This document shows positions 46,444-60,100 of a stretch of DNA of 64,000 bases, piece after piece. The notes under the pieces are model-generated. The model was not told the DNA's origin. It saw nothing but the letters and a program-made list of their open reading frames with translations, and made no database searches. Origin of the DNA: Paragyromitra xinjiangensis. Its lineage: Eukaryota; Ascomycota; Pezizomycetes; Pezizales; Discinaceae. Position 1 is the first letter of the stretch. Each line of letters starts with the position of its first letter. The stretch covers positions 1,364,001-1,428,000 of the forward strand of contig JBCAMK010000005.1 in the NCBI GenBank assembly GCA_038503065.1, read 5' to 3'. The translations under genes and the position numbers were made by a program.

Positions 46444-49069
46444 TCAACCAACTGTGTTTACAATTTCTGAAGCCCTAGATAGCGACTCGACCATTTGCTG
46501 ACACTCCTTTCTTCGTCGGACCGTGTAGTCGCTTTCTTTGAGCAAGCTATCGAGCTCATCAGACTTGTAGAGGTTTTCTAGGAGTTCTCGCTGCATCTCT
46601 TCTTTTGTCATCCTATGAGAGACAGTTGTTAGTTTCTGGCTATAGGATGTAAGTGTGAATGAAGCAACTTACTGAACCAAGTTCAACATAATAGCTTTGG
46701 GCACCATGTCGATCATGGTTCTCCTAACGATGTTGTAGTACGAGTTGATCAAGAGTTCTGCACCCGCAAGTTAATATTACCGCCACAAACAAGAAAAACA
46801 ATAAATTTGCAATAGAGGAACCTACTAATGACTTCAACTTCAATTCCTTCCCTTTCGGACAAAGTTCCTGATGCCTTCAAAGTAGCTGGCGGGGCCTCCA
46901 TTGCTGCCATCTTCTTCTTATTCTTGCTTGCGAAAAAGCTGCCAAAAAACCCACCGTTTTCTGGGTTTGAATCTAGGCTCTGCGGATTCGGGGAGTCTCT
47001 CCCACCAGGAAGTGGTTTCCCAGTTTTTGGATCGACTTGTACAGGTTTCGCGGCATTGTGCCTCTCATTTACAATAGCCATCGCCTTTGAACGCCACCAT
47101 GTTAGCTACGAGATATAGTACTAGCGAAAGGATCCAAAACTTACCCTATGTCCATTAAGGAAATCCGGATGCCCAGTATTGACGTAACAGGATTCCATCG
47201 AGACCAGGTCTGTGACCAACTTATTTGTTGGACCCATTGCCTTCTTAAAGAACGCGATGACAACTTGATGGAACTTTTCCTTAAGGCCAGGGTATCTTCT
47301 AAAGAGCTAATTATTTATTTAGCAGATGCCATGTTGCTCTTAGAAAAGGTGATACAAACCTGCTTTTGAAGAAGTTGAGTCAAGATCCGGACCAATTCAT
47401 CATAAACAAGACTGACACACTTCAAGCTAGGGTCCTCAAGTCTTCTGATTTGTTGCTTCACAATAAGCTCAAAGGCAGTAGTCCCTACAAACAAGGCCGG
47501 GGAAGATCCGGAAGAGTTGTAAAGAATGGTTCTAATGTCGATATCTTTAACCTGATCAAATGGATCTACAGCCTTTACACCATTTGCGTATAGTTCATGG
47601 AAAACAAAACTGATACGTGCACCCCCAGAGAGTTCGATACTTGAAAGCTCTTGGTTATTACCGTCGAGTACAGTCCGGTATTCATTGCAAAACTCCGTGA
47701 TGATATTAAGGATGATATTGGCGCTGTTGCCAAGGAGGGAATCGCCAAGCTGCGAAAGTTCGGTAGCGTATTTCTGAAGAGAAGAAGAAATACGGGCTTT
47801 AATGTCTGGCAAAGTTTGTTTGATGTGCATCATCAAAATCTAATGTTAAAATACTTTAGTTAGTTCCGGCCCCCGTTGGTTACCTGGGAGTGTTACTTAC
47901 CATATTGAGTTTCCTAGCGAGGTAAGGTGTTCCGCAATAAGCGTGCTTGTTTCTGTATGCTCTGTGGTTCTCAAAAAACTGTTTCTCGTGTTCCAAAGCT
48001 GATGAAATCAACTTCCTGTTGTCGATATCACGTTGGCCACGGTTGACAACTGGTACATAGCCCAACCGCAAAGGAATAACCCTTCCAGCAAGAATGTCAA
48101 CAACATCAGTCCCCTCGTCCATTAAATCGATTTTTGTAAGAACACCGATTGTCCTCTGCCCTTCGGGATCAACCTCTCTTGCAAGTTTCAACCCATCCGA
48201 GTTCGCTAAATCGGTATTGGCGGCTGTGACAGCCAAGATGATCGAGTTCGTCTTGGAAATTTGTTTGACAACCATGTCCTTGATTTGCCTCTCGATATCC
48301 TTTGGTTGATCACCCACCGGAACCTTTGTCAACCCCGGGAGATCAACAAGAGTCAAGGTCAGGACGTTTGGGGAGAAGATCCGAAGACCGATTGGTTGAG
48401 GGGAAATCCCCAAGTTTCGTCCTGTCTTTGCATCGGTCTCCCTAACAATCTCTTCTCGAATCTTGTTGAAGTCGAAAAACTTCTGGCCTGGAATATGAAG
48501 GAATTCGCCCCACTCATCTAAGTTGGCACCCACATCCGATTCCTTCATCTCATCCTCTTCCTTACTCGCGCCATTTGTTCTGTTGGTGGTACCGGGGCGA
48601 TTGATGAGTTGCAGTACAAGAGGCCTTCTTGTTACTATACCGGTGCCTCGGGGAAGACTGATAAACCAGATATGTAAGAACCAGTCTCTATCATCATGGC
48701 TATCAAGGGTAAATCAAGGGGGCTTACAAATCTCTTCCAACGATGTTTTCTAGCACCGAACTTTTACCGCTAGACTGAGAGCCTACGACGACGATTTGAG
48801 GTAAGTCGATGGGGTTTTGTACCTTGAGGTGCCATCAAGTCCACGTTAGTTGAACATCGCGACACCCAGAGACCTGCGAGCACGGCTATGGGGAACTCAC
48901 TCCTACGGTTGCAAACACATCTTGCAACTTGTTGACCAGTGTGATTAGTCCAGGATCGTTGACGTTAATGCTAGTGCTATTATGAAAGCGTTAGCGGGTA
49001 AAACACTCTCACAAACTCGGGAGTAGAAGCTTCATAAAAGAGGGGGGGAAGTTACGAGGGTTGTGCCAT
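46444..49069 (-). CDS. VPS1: Dynamin-like GTPase Vps1
   Basis: Nine exons (minus): 49069-49056, 48976-48901, 48822-48728, 48657-47901, 47839-47360, 47306-47145, 47084-46826, 46757-46673, 46612-46444; 698 residues, matching yeast Vps1. It assembles on membranes to drive fission in vacuolar, endosomal and peroxisomal traffic. The GTPase domain has P-loop GSQSSGKS (residues 44-51), the switch DLPGL, and [11 protein letters not shown]. The middle/stalk domain follows ([36 protein letters not shown]). The GED is at the end ([38 protein letters not shown]). No PH or Pro-rich domain is present, as expected for Vps1. The first coding exon is only 14 nt. A variable insert ([19 protein letters not shown]) lies before the GED. 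Confidence 0.96.
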
Positions 49070-51255
49070 CGTGGATCACGACGAGATAGTGGACAAGATA
49101 CGTGAGGAACGTCCAGGACCGAGTGAAGAAATGCGATGGTGATGGAGCAAGGTGGCAAGCGTGATGATGGAGATGCTTGTGAAGAGCTGATTGCGTGGGG
49201 TGGATGAGGTGGTTACGAGTACAGTATCACACACAAAAGGCATTGACCAAAGCTGCCGTTGGTTGTTCCGTTTCAATGCGTCGTGGCTTATGGTCACGTG
49301 ATTTGATATTACCAAAATTTCAAGGCTCAGTTGATTTTAAGGGATTTATTTTACTTCGTTATCATAAAGCTCAGAGGCTCTACTTTTCTGCAAATTCATG
49401 CATTTTTGCTACTACGAATTCCCGTATATTACACGGGACCTTTCTATAAGTTCTACAAGTACTCTATCCTAGTTCCAGAGGGTTTGGTCTGGTGACGAGA
49501 CAGTTTAGCAGAGAACACCCTGATTCTGATACTTCTTATCAGCAAGCCCCAACGCCCCCACTGTTTCGTATTCCAGGAACCTGTTCTGAAGGAAGTAGCA
49601 GTCATAAAATACTAACCTCAAATAGGTTCCAACGAGAACCCTTGAAGGTGGCTTTCTATGCATGACGGCGTACCACCTGGATGACTTTACCCCTTACTAT
49701 GACATCTTCTCTATTACTAACTCATAGATAAAGGGTCCCAGGGTAATAAAACAGTCCCAGTAGTTCAAACTTCTTGCCTTGTGACTGGATATAGATTATC
49801 GCTGGAACTATTATGTGCTTTTAGAAGTGGCATAGTAATTGCCGTGCAAGGATATGGGTTCACCCGCTACCAAAATAATTCTTTGATAAATTTGGAAACT
49901 GATGTTGTTGTTGAACGCCCATTTACTTCTGCCTATCAAGGCATTTCTGCAGTTGTCCCGCTTCCGATTAACCTCTGGTTTCACTGCCATAATGGCTAAG
50001 ATCTTGCCCCTGATCTTCAACGAGATTCAATCTTGCAGGATAGATGGGTGGGGATGCTTGGTCGTATATCCAGGTACCGTCGGTGCGATTCATCGCATAG
50101 TATGGTGCTCGCTTGGTTGTTGGTAGACAACAACGTCTGCCCGCGTTGGTAGAAACCAAAAGGTGTGCTTATGCCCTCGATAAGATTCTTACATACGACC
50201 AAGCGCAGGCCGTATGGGGTAGTGGGATGCTTGCGTACATTGTTTTTTCTAACAAAGTCTCGCCTAAATAATTTCAAAAAAAAGATAGCTTAAACTCGTG
50301 ATTCGCCTTTCCCGCGTTTTTAATTTCGCTAAATAAAGTACTGACCGGATAGAGTTCCGCTTGACGTTAGAACCGATTTTAAACGACAATGGATCTTTTG
50401 CCGGCTGGTATGATACCAGATAAAGTTGGAGTTGAAAGGCAGGCTCCGCCATGGGTAGCAGGGACTTCGTCGCCTCAGCAATCGTTTCCCAGTGAAGCGG
50501 GTGTATGAACCGTAGACACCAGGATGACGATTTACAAAGTATCAGAAGGGTTTTTTCGACGACTGTACCTGGCGATTTTTATTTTAACGTTGAGGCTCTG
50601 ATGCAAAAGCAAGCACCCTGAGAGGCGAAAAAAGCGAAGAATGTTTAGCCGCTCTCAGTTATCACATCTTGTGTGATACCATCTATCCAAGCCTCCCCGT
50701 GTGGTATGGCAGTCGCTACCCTTGCGCCCTCATCGCGAATTGCCAGAATCGACCGGCTGTGGTAACTCGGCGGCACTTTGCCTTGCATGGCACATGCAGT
50801 GTATTCAGTTTGCCCTCTGATCATTTCCTTAAGGGCTCCCTATATGGCGCCCTGTCGCAAGAAACAAAAGTGGTTCTCTAGAGGTATTTTAACGTGGGGC
50901 ACTATATGTGGTAGAATGTGCAGAATATGTAGGTCAATATCACTTAGTGGGATATCTGTCAGCGGTTATGGTAGCCCGGGTCGGTTGTGGGAGGCTTACG
51001 GGGGCTCAGCCGGTGGAACGCTGATGCCGCAGACGGACTGCTCCCATCGACAAGAATACCCTTGATCCAATTAAAAATCGCCCGGCGTTGCGTGTGTGCG
51101 GCGTGGGAGTGCATGTACCAGTGGCCATGGTGGAGGGTTAATAATTTATATCCTCTCGCGCCCACACCAGCCAAATTATCCTCTCCAACCTGATACGTTA
51201 ATATTGATCGCCTTGGTTGTTGTCGGATGGGCACTCTCCAATCACCACTACTATT
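49070..51255. other. 2.2-kb divergent intergenic region
   Basis: Between VPS1 (minus) and the unnamed propeller gene (plus). Several overlapping short open frames on both strands (49811-50452, 50669-51345) have no consistent protein character. I see no terminal repeats. Possibly long leaders or undetected non-coding transcripts. Confidence 0.35.
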
Positions 51256-54200
51256 ATGACACTCAGGATCGCTCTTCTGGCGAGCGAGTTTAGCATTCCC
51301 ATCGAAATGTACGCCGGCGACGATGGAGAAGAATTCAACAATCATGTCCTGAGGGAAGATGCGGGGTTGGAGCGAGAGTATGTTGAGCCGTATGTAACGG
51401 CGAAGGAAACACTATGGCTTATTCCTGGAATCGACAACATTGTCCGGAGTGCGCTGAGAAGGATGGAGAAGGCTTTCGCTTACAATTCAGTCTATTTTCT
51501 CAAAGTTGTCCTTGACCTACAGGTGACCTATCTTGGATTGAATCCGGCGCCGGCTCCGGATACAGTTCTCGACACGAATTTGGTGTTACGTATAGCGGAG
51601 ATAATGGCAGGAAGGATGGCACGAAGGGACAGAGACAACAACTCACCTTCAAGGGAGCTACAACTCCGAACACTCGTTTCAGCTTTATCGTTACTATATC
51701 AAATCCGGATTGAAAAGCTTGAGGATTATACCTATGCGAAGTTGCTCAAGGACGTCTCAGAGAGGGACTCGGACAACAGAACCAAGTTTGAGGAAGGGAA
51801 TGATGGGAGGCCAAGCAATGGAGATGTCGAGTTTCTTGTTCGTTACGCTTGCGACCTCATTCGTTGTCTACCAAGTAATCTTCCCAACTTTAGCGATTCA
51901 AATTCGCAGGCTATGAATGTCCATTTGCTTTTTGCCGCTGGTTTCATTGTAAGTCACTCGGTATCAGCCATTTTGAAGCATATTCTAACATCTCTCCTAC
52001 GCTAAGAATCAACTTGATGGCCAAACGACACCCGCGGCTCTTGATAAAATATTTGCCAGAATCAAGGCTCCTCCATCAGAGTGGCATAAAGACATGCGTC
52101 ACCTTTATGAAGGCACTGCTGGGGCAATTTCACTTCATCACCAAGCTTTGTCCAAAAACCCCACACGAACATCACAGTACGCTGGTAACTTGGCTGTTGA
52201 AGTCACTAGATCTATCGTGGATAGAGCTGAACAGGAGCTGGAAGCGCTTGGGTTGCAAGAGGATTTAATAGGCGAAGAAATCAAAGCTTCTAGAACACTT
52301 TTGAAACATGAGGCTCATTTACTGATCTCAGGGCTCTTGGATCTCCTAAGCCAGCTGGTTACAGCGTTTCAATCATCAGAGGACATCCAAAAGGAAGCAA
52401 AGAGCTTGTCTATGAAAATAATACATACTTCGGACACGCCAGAGTTCCGATATAAGGCTGTAAGATACCCACGGCGTTTCTGTTTTTACTCTTATCAATT
52501 CATCCCATGTATATATAGGAGCTAATACAAAGTCAAGTTCGAAATCATTATATCGTCTACCTCAGGTTGTACTGAAGCCGAATACTACGCCATAATGCGC
52601 GACCTTGACTTAGTGATTGATCAATATTTCGGGGTGTTCAGCGGCCCTGATGCAAGCGATGAAAAGATTTTGCGAATGGAGGAGCTAAAAATAGAAAAAC
52701 GAGATGCTATGGACCGATGCGAAAAGAGGGCTATCTTGTACAAAGGTGCTGTGGAGTCAATGCAACGTCGAATCCAAGGTTTAAAACTCGGAGGAAGATC
52801 CTCAGCACACTCGTTTGGAATTTCACAGACGATTGATGAAGTTATGCGATTAACTAGTTCTTGGGCGCCGATGGATGATGGTGCAAGGTCTGCAACAACA
52901 GCCAGCCCAGTTCCTAGCAGTATACCTAGCCAGGTACCCACTCTATCGAGCGTGGCTCCAACCTGCGATTCCCTTGTCAGCCCCTCTATCATTAGCCCCA
53001 CAGAAACATGCACTTTGCTGAGTCCTACCGACACATGCCACACGCTCCTTAGCCCGATGTCGAGACTCCAGACCTACGACTCGCCAATAGAATCCCCAAT
53101 CCTTCCAAACCTATATCAAACACCACATCTGACACCTAGTCTCTCGTTCCCTGCGCCAGTAACACCCCAGGAGGCCATTACCCCTAATTTTGATGCTACG
53201 TTGCGTTTTGACCATCTTGACCAATTATTTGCTGAAAGCATATTTGACGAACCAAACGATTACCTAGAGGATGCCAATGTCTCAAAATCATCTTTGGACC
53301 TTCCAATACAGTCTTTTGATGACAGAAAGCCTGCTCTACCTGTCTACATACGACAAGAGGAGCACAGCTCAGACTCCGAAGAATTCCACCACGTGCGAAA
53401 AAACTCCAACGAAAGCATGAAACGACTATCTTTCATAAGCCAAATGCTTATTGACCCTCCAGAGCTATCACCTAAGTCCACTTATCCCGAACCTTCACTC
53501 TCAAGAACCCCTTCCGGTTTCACTCAAACAAACGAGCCGAGCCGACGTTCCCGTGCTAGCAGAATTTTCGGCTATAGGACTGGATCCATCGTGAATCGCG
53601 AAGCCCCTAGATCCCAAACTCTTCAGCTCAATAAGCCTTTACCTCCTCTTGACAAGAGATCGGCTTTGGCCGATGACGCGCCTGAGCCGGTCGTTCTGGA
53701 TGTGCCACCAATTATCATAGAACCCATTAGATCGCATTCTTCCATGGAAATGCGTAGTGAGAAGAAAGATTATATGCGTATGCGCAGCAACTCGGCACTT
53801 GGGCACAACAGATCAAATAGTTACGAGCCTATGATGCCTGTCTTCTCTGGCGTGGAGACTGTTCCTGTCCAAGCAAACACTGCAATTGAATATGAGTCTC
53901 AACCTGATGAAGAGGTATTCAAGGTGCAGTCCAAAGATTCGTGCTTTAGCGTTTTCATCTCCTCCGACGCCAAGTATGCGGTTTACCTGTCCCCTCACGC
54001 CTTTCAAGTGTTTGGGATTCCCCAACGAGGGGAATCTTACTCGCCAAAGCCAAAGTTCAGCTACAGATTGGGCGAGTCAGAAGGACTTCGAAAGGGGAAG
54101 GTACCATGGGCATATAAGAACGGTGCAGCGTCAGAGAAATACGTGGCGACGATCACCAAGGATAGAGTCAGTTTCCAGTCTAACTTCTAAGTCGAAACGA

Positions 54201-55100
54201 TACTAACAAACCCAATAGGTGCAAGTTCATGATCTCGAGCAAGAATGCAAAGTCATCTTTACGGAAGGCACGAAAGGTTGGGAAAATAGCTGTGTTACAA
54301 TCGCAGCCGATAAACTTGTTATCGGCTTGTCTAAAACCTTGCGTGGAGAGAATGTTGGTATGATTCGTATCTTCAAGATGAATGCACCAACATACCCAGG
54401 ACTTCGGTGTGAGAAATTAAGGGATATGCATCTACCAATAAACCCTAGACAACCTCAAGATGCTCCTCACATACTGTCAGTATCAAGGGATGGTAATTAT
54501 CTCACATGTGGAACACCTAAACACGGTTATTACTTCTCGTGGGATATGTCAAGGGCTCGTACAACAGACCCCGTTCGCATTGCTACTGGGCGTTTAAAAG
54601 TCACCAACGGCCACGGATCAGAAATGTTATCTACAGTAAACATTTTCCCGAATACGAAGCATATACTCTGTAGTACCTTCCCAACAAGCTCCAGCGAAGC
54701 AGAATGGAACGGATCTTTTACCGAGCCCATAGGTCCGCATGTCGATAAGCCACTACCTTGCCCGATTCGCCAAGTAGGCTTGAGAGTTACTCACACTGCC
54801 ATTGCCCCACTCGGCAACGCAGCTGCCTTTCTTACAAAGAGTGGCACGATTTGGGTGACGCAAGTATCTCATCTTGAGGGAGATGACAATTTGACAACGT
54901 TCGGACCAAATCATACCAAAGGAAGGTTGCAGAATCAGCAGTTGCCCGAAGCAGCGGGGCGGATGATGTTTACCCCGGAGGGTGACCGTTTGGTGGCAGT
55001 TGATAGAAAGGGAAAAATAATTATTCTTACTTTCCGGAAAATTGGACTTTCTCCAATCATCCTACCATCCATGAAACTAGAAGTCGGTGGTTTCTTCTAG
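51256..55100 (+). CDS. Unnamed 1218-aa fungal protein, predicted C-terminal propeller
   Basis: Exons 51256-51948, 52007-52459, 52538-54166 and 54219-55100. I recognise no named gene. Residues 1-380 are largely helical and acidic (LREDAGLEREYVEPYVTAKE, ALRRMEKAFAYNSVYFLKVV, LKHEAHLLISGLLDLLSQLV). Residues about 400-850 are Ser/Pro/Thr-rich and disordered, with many SP/TP sites and a run of near-repeats (SPTETC, SPTDTC). Residues about 850-1218 have WD40- or quinoprotein-like strands (DSCFSVFISSDAKYAVYLSP, VSRDGNYLTCGTPKHGYYFS, RMMFTPEGDRLVAVDRKGKI). Exon 3 needs the acceptor AGTCAAG at 52537; nearer AGs give the wrong frame. The final intron uses GTCAGT with a clear ATACTAAC branch site. The start Met at 51256 is the first in frame. 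Function unknown; a scaffold or regulator is a guess. Confidence 0.75.
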
Positions 55101-57189
55101 ACTATGCGAGGCTTTTTTCTTTTCTTTTTCTTTCCTAATTTATCAGGAGTCGAGGGGTATATATATGTATTTATGGGATACTGGCTAGAATTTTCGCTCC
55201 ATCCCTTTTATTTATCCTACTTTTTATACGTCCTGGTTGCGAGCAGTGGTTATGGAGTTTATTTTGGCAGGGCTGCATTGGTTTTCTAGGTTCTACATAT
55301 CTTTGTACGATATAATCTGTCCTCTCGTCTGACTAATCCTTTGTATATATTCATGATACCTATCCAATATAGTTTAGGTGGCATTACATGTGCTCCATGC
55401 AGAGCCAATGACCCAATTTTTAACGAACGCACGGATACTCATTTGTCTGCTCCTAAACTTTTTGCAGGTGAATAGGGCTTTAAGCTACATTTATAAAAAC
55501 TTTTAACAACTTTATGACATACACCTCGTCCCTAGATATTACTGCCCCTAAGAGCTAGTTATCCAGTCCTAACAGCTCGATATAAAAGGGTAATGATAGC
55601 ATCCCGGAGATACATGCCTCAAGGATTTCCGTGAGAAGGGCCACGTGGAAGTGGCAGGCTTGGAACATACATGTAGTTGATGTGCAAAATCTCTAACCGT
55701 ATCATGTTTGAAGAATTCGGATGAGGCATTTTTTTCTTTTTAGTATATGCTATGACAGTACTAACAACACCTACACGGGACCCGACGAACCAGGTTTGGT
55801 GGGTGGGTGCTGTTCGGAGAAGCTTAGCTAAACATAAGAAAAAGGCATGATATTTAGGCGTAAGATTCCGAGCGAGTTCTGGTGCTGCTAGATACACATG
55901 CTATATTGTTGTTGATCAATATTGGACGGATTATTAGCAGCGATACCTTAAAAATGTTCCAGCGAGTGTTGAATACCATGTTGACGAAGGATAGATGGAC
56001 CAATCACTAATATTACTACTCAGGCTACAACCTTGGGCTCCCGCGACTTTATGTCGGTGTCGAAGGCCTGTGCGTAATGCTCGCCACCAGGCAGTAAATA
56101 CATGTATCACACCAAGTCTACCTTTCTCATTGTGAGGCTTTGATACAAAACTCTTCTTCATGCTTTCCTTGGCTTTTATCATGCTCGAACCAAGTATCGC
56201 AGTAATTGGACCTTCCCGGTTTACATTAGTAATTTATTCCAGAGCTATCCGCTAACCTCTACTACTAATGTTTACTAATTGCAAGTCTACGTTTCTTTCG
56301 TGCTCATTTTTGGGTAATCATCAAAATATCTTCCGAGCACCATCGAACCTTCTTTAATTGTTGGCCGGTATATACTGGTGACAGCATGAAGGTGACATCA
56401 TTTCCAGATGAAGTAGAGGATTTTCATAGACCCCACCTTCGAAAATTACTGTAAATAAGCAAGTGGATCCAGGCGCCCGATATATCAACCAACACCCCTT
56501 TCTATTTCTCGAGTTGATGAAATTGGCAAAGCCGCATATCCGCCCAATAGAATAAACTCGGATGAAACGGATGAACGCAAAGCGGAAGCAAAACCATTGC
56601 TACATGTATATTTTTAGTACAGCGAATGAGATGCTGTGTAAAGAAATGGACTAGGTTTTTAGGTAGAAGGTTACCCAACGTTGTGATTGTCCAGATCACT
56701 AATTAATAATTCTCTCAAAAGGGCCCCGTAAGTTCGATTTCAATCTCGAAGCACCAAAGCGAGAATCCTCAGCACTAGTTTTTGGGAGCCCTATCTATCA
56801 AAGTTGCTACATAAGTAGATACCAACCAACTCTGAAACCTCCAAACGAACTGCTGTTCCTAATTGCACAAACTCTTCAACAACTGCCACCCCACTCTTAA
56901 GTCTAAGCGTGTGATTTGTCCTAGGGGGTGTTTCTTGGGTGTATAACGAAACCAACACACAGCTTACTTTATGAAGCTATGAGATAGATCATAGATACAA
57001 GAAGTTAGACAACATTTCTGAGGTTCAACTTTTGGTATCTCTCATAAAGGATATGACATAAATATCATTTGCCACTCCCTGGGATAAGCCTCTCGGTTGT
57101 GGTGGTGCTGAGCAAGCTTTATAGAATATATCCTCTCCACCTCGATAAGAATCTATTTAGACAAAGCCTAGAGTATACCAAATCTAGAA
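55101..57189. other. 2.1-kb convergent intergenic region
   Basis: Between two stop codons. It contains three TACATGTA copies (55668-55675, 56099-56106, 56601-56608). It is AT-rich, with T-rich 3'-UTR-like sequence at 55110-55140. No gene supported. Confidence 0.45.
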
Positions 57190-60100
57190 TCACATAACAC
57201 TCCAGACATGCCACAAGCTCCAGTCCTTCTCCCACACCCCCTCTGGTTGGTTGTGATTAACAATCCTCCAATCGTAAGTCTCTAAGCTGTAGCGCTGACC
57301 TTCATCTAGACCCCCATTGATTGTTTTTAGCATATCGTACAAACTCTTGAGAGTCTTTTTTGTTAGGGAAGTTTTATTGCTCTCCACTAGTACAACAGCT
57401 TTCTTACTAGCGGGCATCAGAAGAGCGGTGTTCTCGGCGGTAGTCGGGAGCACGTGGATTATTTCAGCATCATGGTTCGTAATTCTTTCAAGGAGCTTAG
57501 GGAACTTCATGAGGTAGTGAGGGAGGAAAACTGTTGCTTCCCGGAGCGGGGAGATGGATGAATGACCATTCTTGAGTTGTGGGGTCCCCGTACTTGCCGA
57601 TGTGCGAATCGCAATGTGCGAAGGTATTCGCTCTCCTAGCTGTTGTTTAGGGGCTTGCTGCCCAAGCACCTTGGTAGCTGTGGGGCCTGAGAGACGGGAC
57701 TTTTTCGCCGGAGGAGGTTTGTGTCGGCCATTTTCAGGAACATCAACTAGAGTGCGGGTACATTTTGATGGATTTTTTGTCTTAGGTTCTAGCGAACCAA
57801 AGCTTGCTGTTGAATTACTTAGCAAGGATCGTCTCCCAGGCGTATTTGGGGGCTGTAGAATATCGCGAAGGCCTGTAGCAGGCCTATTACTCGGCGGTGG
57901 TGTGGGGAACAAAGCGGTTGCCTCTGTCACTTGTTTTGCAGATTTTGGATCAACCTGAGGCTTCTTCCTTCTCTTTGTTGATTCCGTTCCCGCCCCCATC
58001 TCCAGATTCCTTTTACCTAATTCCTTCGCTGTCATATCTTTTTCCAGTAGCTTTTCAATCCACTGTGACTCTGTTTCCATGTCCTTATAATCTTCACCTT
58101 GAACGTTTAGCGCTTCTATGGCAACCTCTTGAAGCTCCGAGAAGCTCATCGCTTCCAGATAGCTTCTATCCCAGTGGATCTTACATACTCTGGGGTGACG
58201 TGGTATATAAAATGAACAGTTTGTTGGTTTTTCGAAGCCACCGCCTACAATTTCGAACACGAAGGGTTTTGTGAAGATGCAGCCCATTGGTACCATCTCC
58301 GTCCCCGTTACTATCTGAAGGTCAAATTGCTCGATTTCTTGCCCTCTCTTCGAATTGTCAATAAGGATACGTATATATGGCTTGTGGGAAAGCTATTGCA
58401 TCGTCCGCTAAGATACGTACCTCATACGGTATTGCCTCAAAACGAGAAATTGTGTTTATCCACTCCAGGTCAGGCTTGGAAATACTATATGTGACCTGAA
58501 ATAGGACTTTAAACCTTGGCTTTGCTCTGAACCTTTGAACATCCTCTTTATTTAATAAACAGCCAACATGGAAAACCGTAAGCGCCCCGCACTTCACTGC
58601 CAATCGCGCGGTAGTCAGTACGAAAGAACGGAGAGCGTATAAAATCCCCAAAATTAAGAAACGAGGGAATACTAACATTTTCTCTCCCATCCCCTCCCTC
58701 TGTCTGCTGTTCCCCCAACTACAGCAAAGTCACCAGCATCCCCGCACCCTTGAATATAGTCCTTCTTCAGCTTAATCCATGCCGTCTTACCCCCAGTCCA
58801 CCCATAGGATCTGGCATTCCCATCTAGCTTTCGTTCCGCCAAGTTTATATATGGCTCGTCGATTGGTTTTAGCACAAACCCTTCCCATCGCTTCACGATC
58901 CCAGCAGCAAACAACGCTCGCATCTTCTCTAAGACCATCACGCCCTGCGCAAAGTCAAGCTCTACTCTCTCCGCAAACTCAAACCTGCCTGGTATAGGAT
59001 GCGGTAGAACTTTACGAAGGAACCCTATGCGCTCAGAGTGGGGTCGGTGAAGTAATGATTGGTGGTTATACAGTAGACAGTCGAAGGCAAGGATCATTAA
59101 GTGAGAATTCCGATCGCGGGAACCATCTTTAGCGTTACCAATGTAGGTACCCGCCCGGTTGACGTGAGAGCGGATATGATGGAATTCCATTATTCGTTTT
59201 TCCTGTGCGCACATCAATTAGTTAGTTATTTACCAATGGAATATAGCAGATAGGCTGTGAAAAAACCTACCTGGTCATTATAAACCACCAGTTCGCCCTC
59301 GATTATGCATCTCGTCCACGGCCTTTCATTAGGTTTATCGATGTTCAAGGCTTCTCTAATTGTGCTGTTCGCGTGTGCCAATTAAGTGAGATATTCACCG
59401 AGTGCTATACCATGACGCAAATGCAGGTCCCGTTGCTATTGGAGGATACATACTCATGAACTCTCACTCTATCACCTGTAGAGTCCCTCCCACTTTTCGA
59501 AAATATCTTCAGCCATTCGTTATCCTTCCTTGAAAGATCGATATGAATTTGGCAATACTCTCCATCATACTTGCGTTCCATCGACATACGGCGGCCAGCT
59601 GCAACTTTAGCAGCGTGCTTACAGCTCTAAATATAATTTCAGCGGTCAGCGACCAGAACCGCATAGCAAGAGTCATCTTTCTTTATGAATGTGATTGCTA
59701 GTAGGTGTTGGTGGTATACCCTCGCTTTGACGAATTCAGGTCTCCCAACCTTAACGCCAACTTCAGGTTTTAGCATCTTTGCGGACATTAGTCCCAAGAG
59801 CTGCATTGCGCTTTGCTCGCTGGCTGGTGCATGTGGAATTGAGCAGTATTCTGGCGAACATATAAGATCGCAGGCTTTTTCAAGATCATGTTGAAAAGAC
59901 AAGAGATATGGGAGAAGAAAATGGTATGCTGCTAGTGTATGGCTTTCTTCATGGCACAACACTTTTCATCAGCGGGTCTGTGTAGATATGGGGGAGAAAC
60001 GGTTAACAGTACCAGGTATAACTACGGGGAGATGACATTTCAATATTGCCCTAGAGACCCATTTCCCCTCTTTTGATGTTAGTTCCCTATAAAGGTTCTC

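Noticed and set aside
49811..50452. Set of overlapping minus-strand frames between VPS1 and the propeller gene, considered as a transposon relic
   Set aside because: No transposase or reverse-transcriptase motif, no terminal repeats and no target duplications could be seen.
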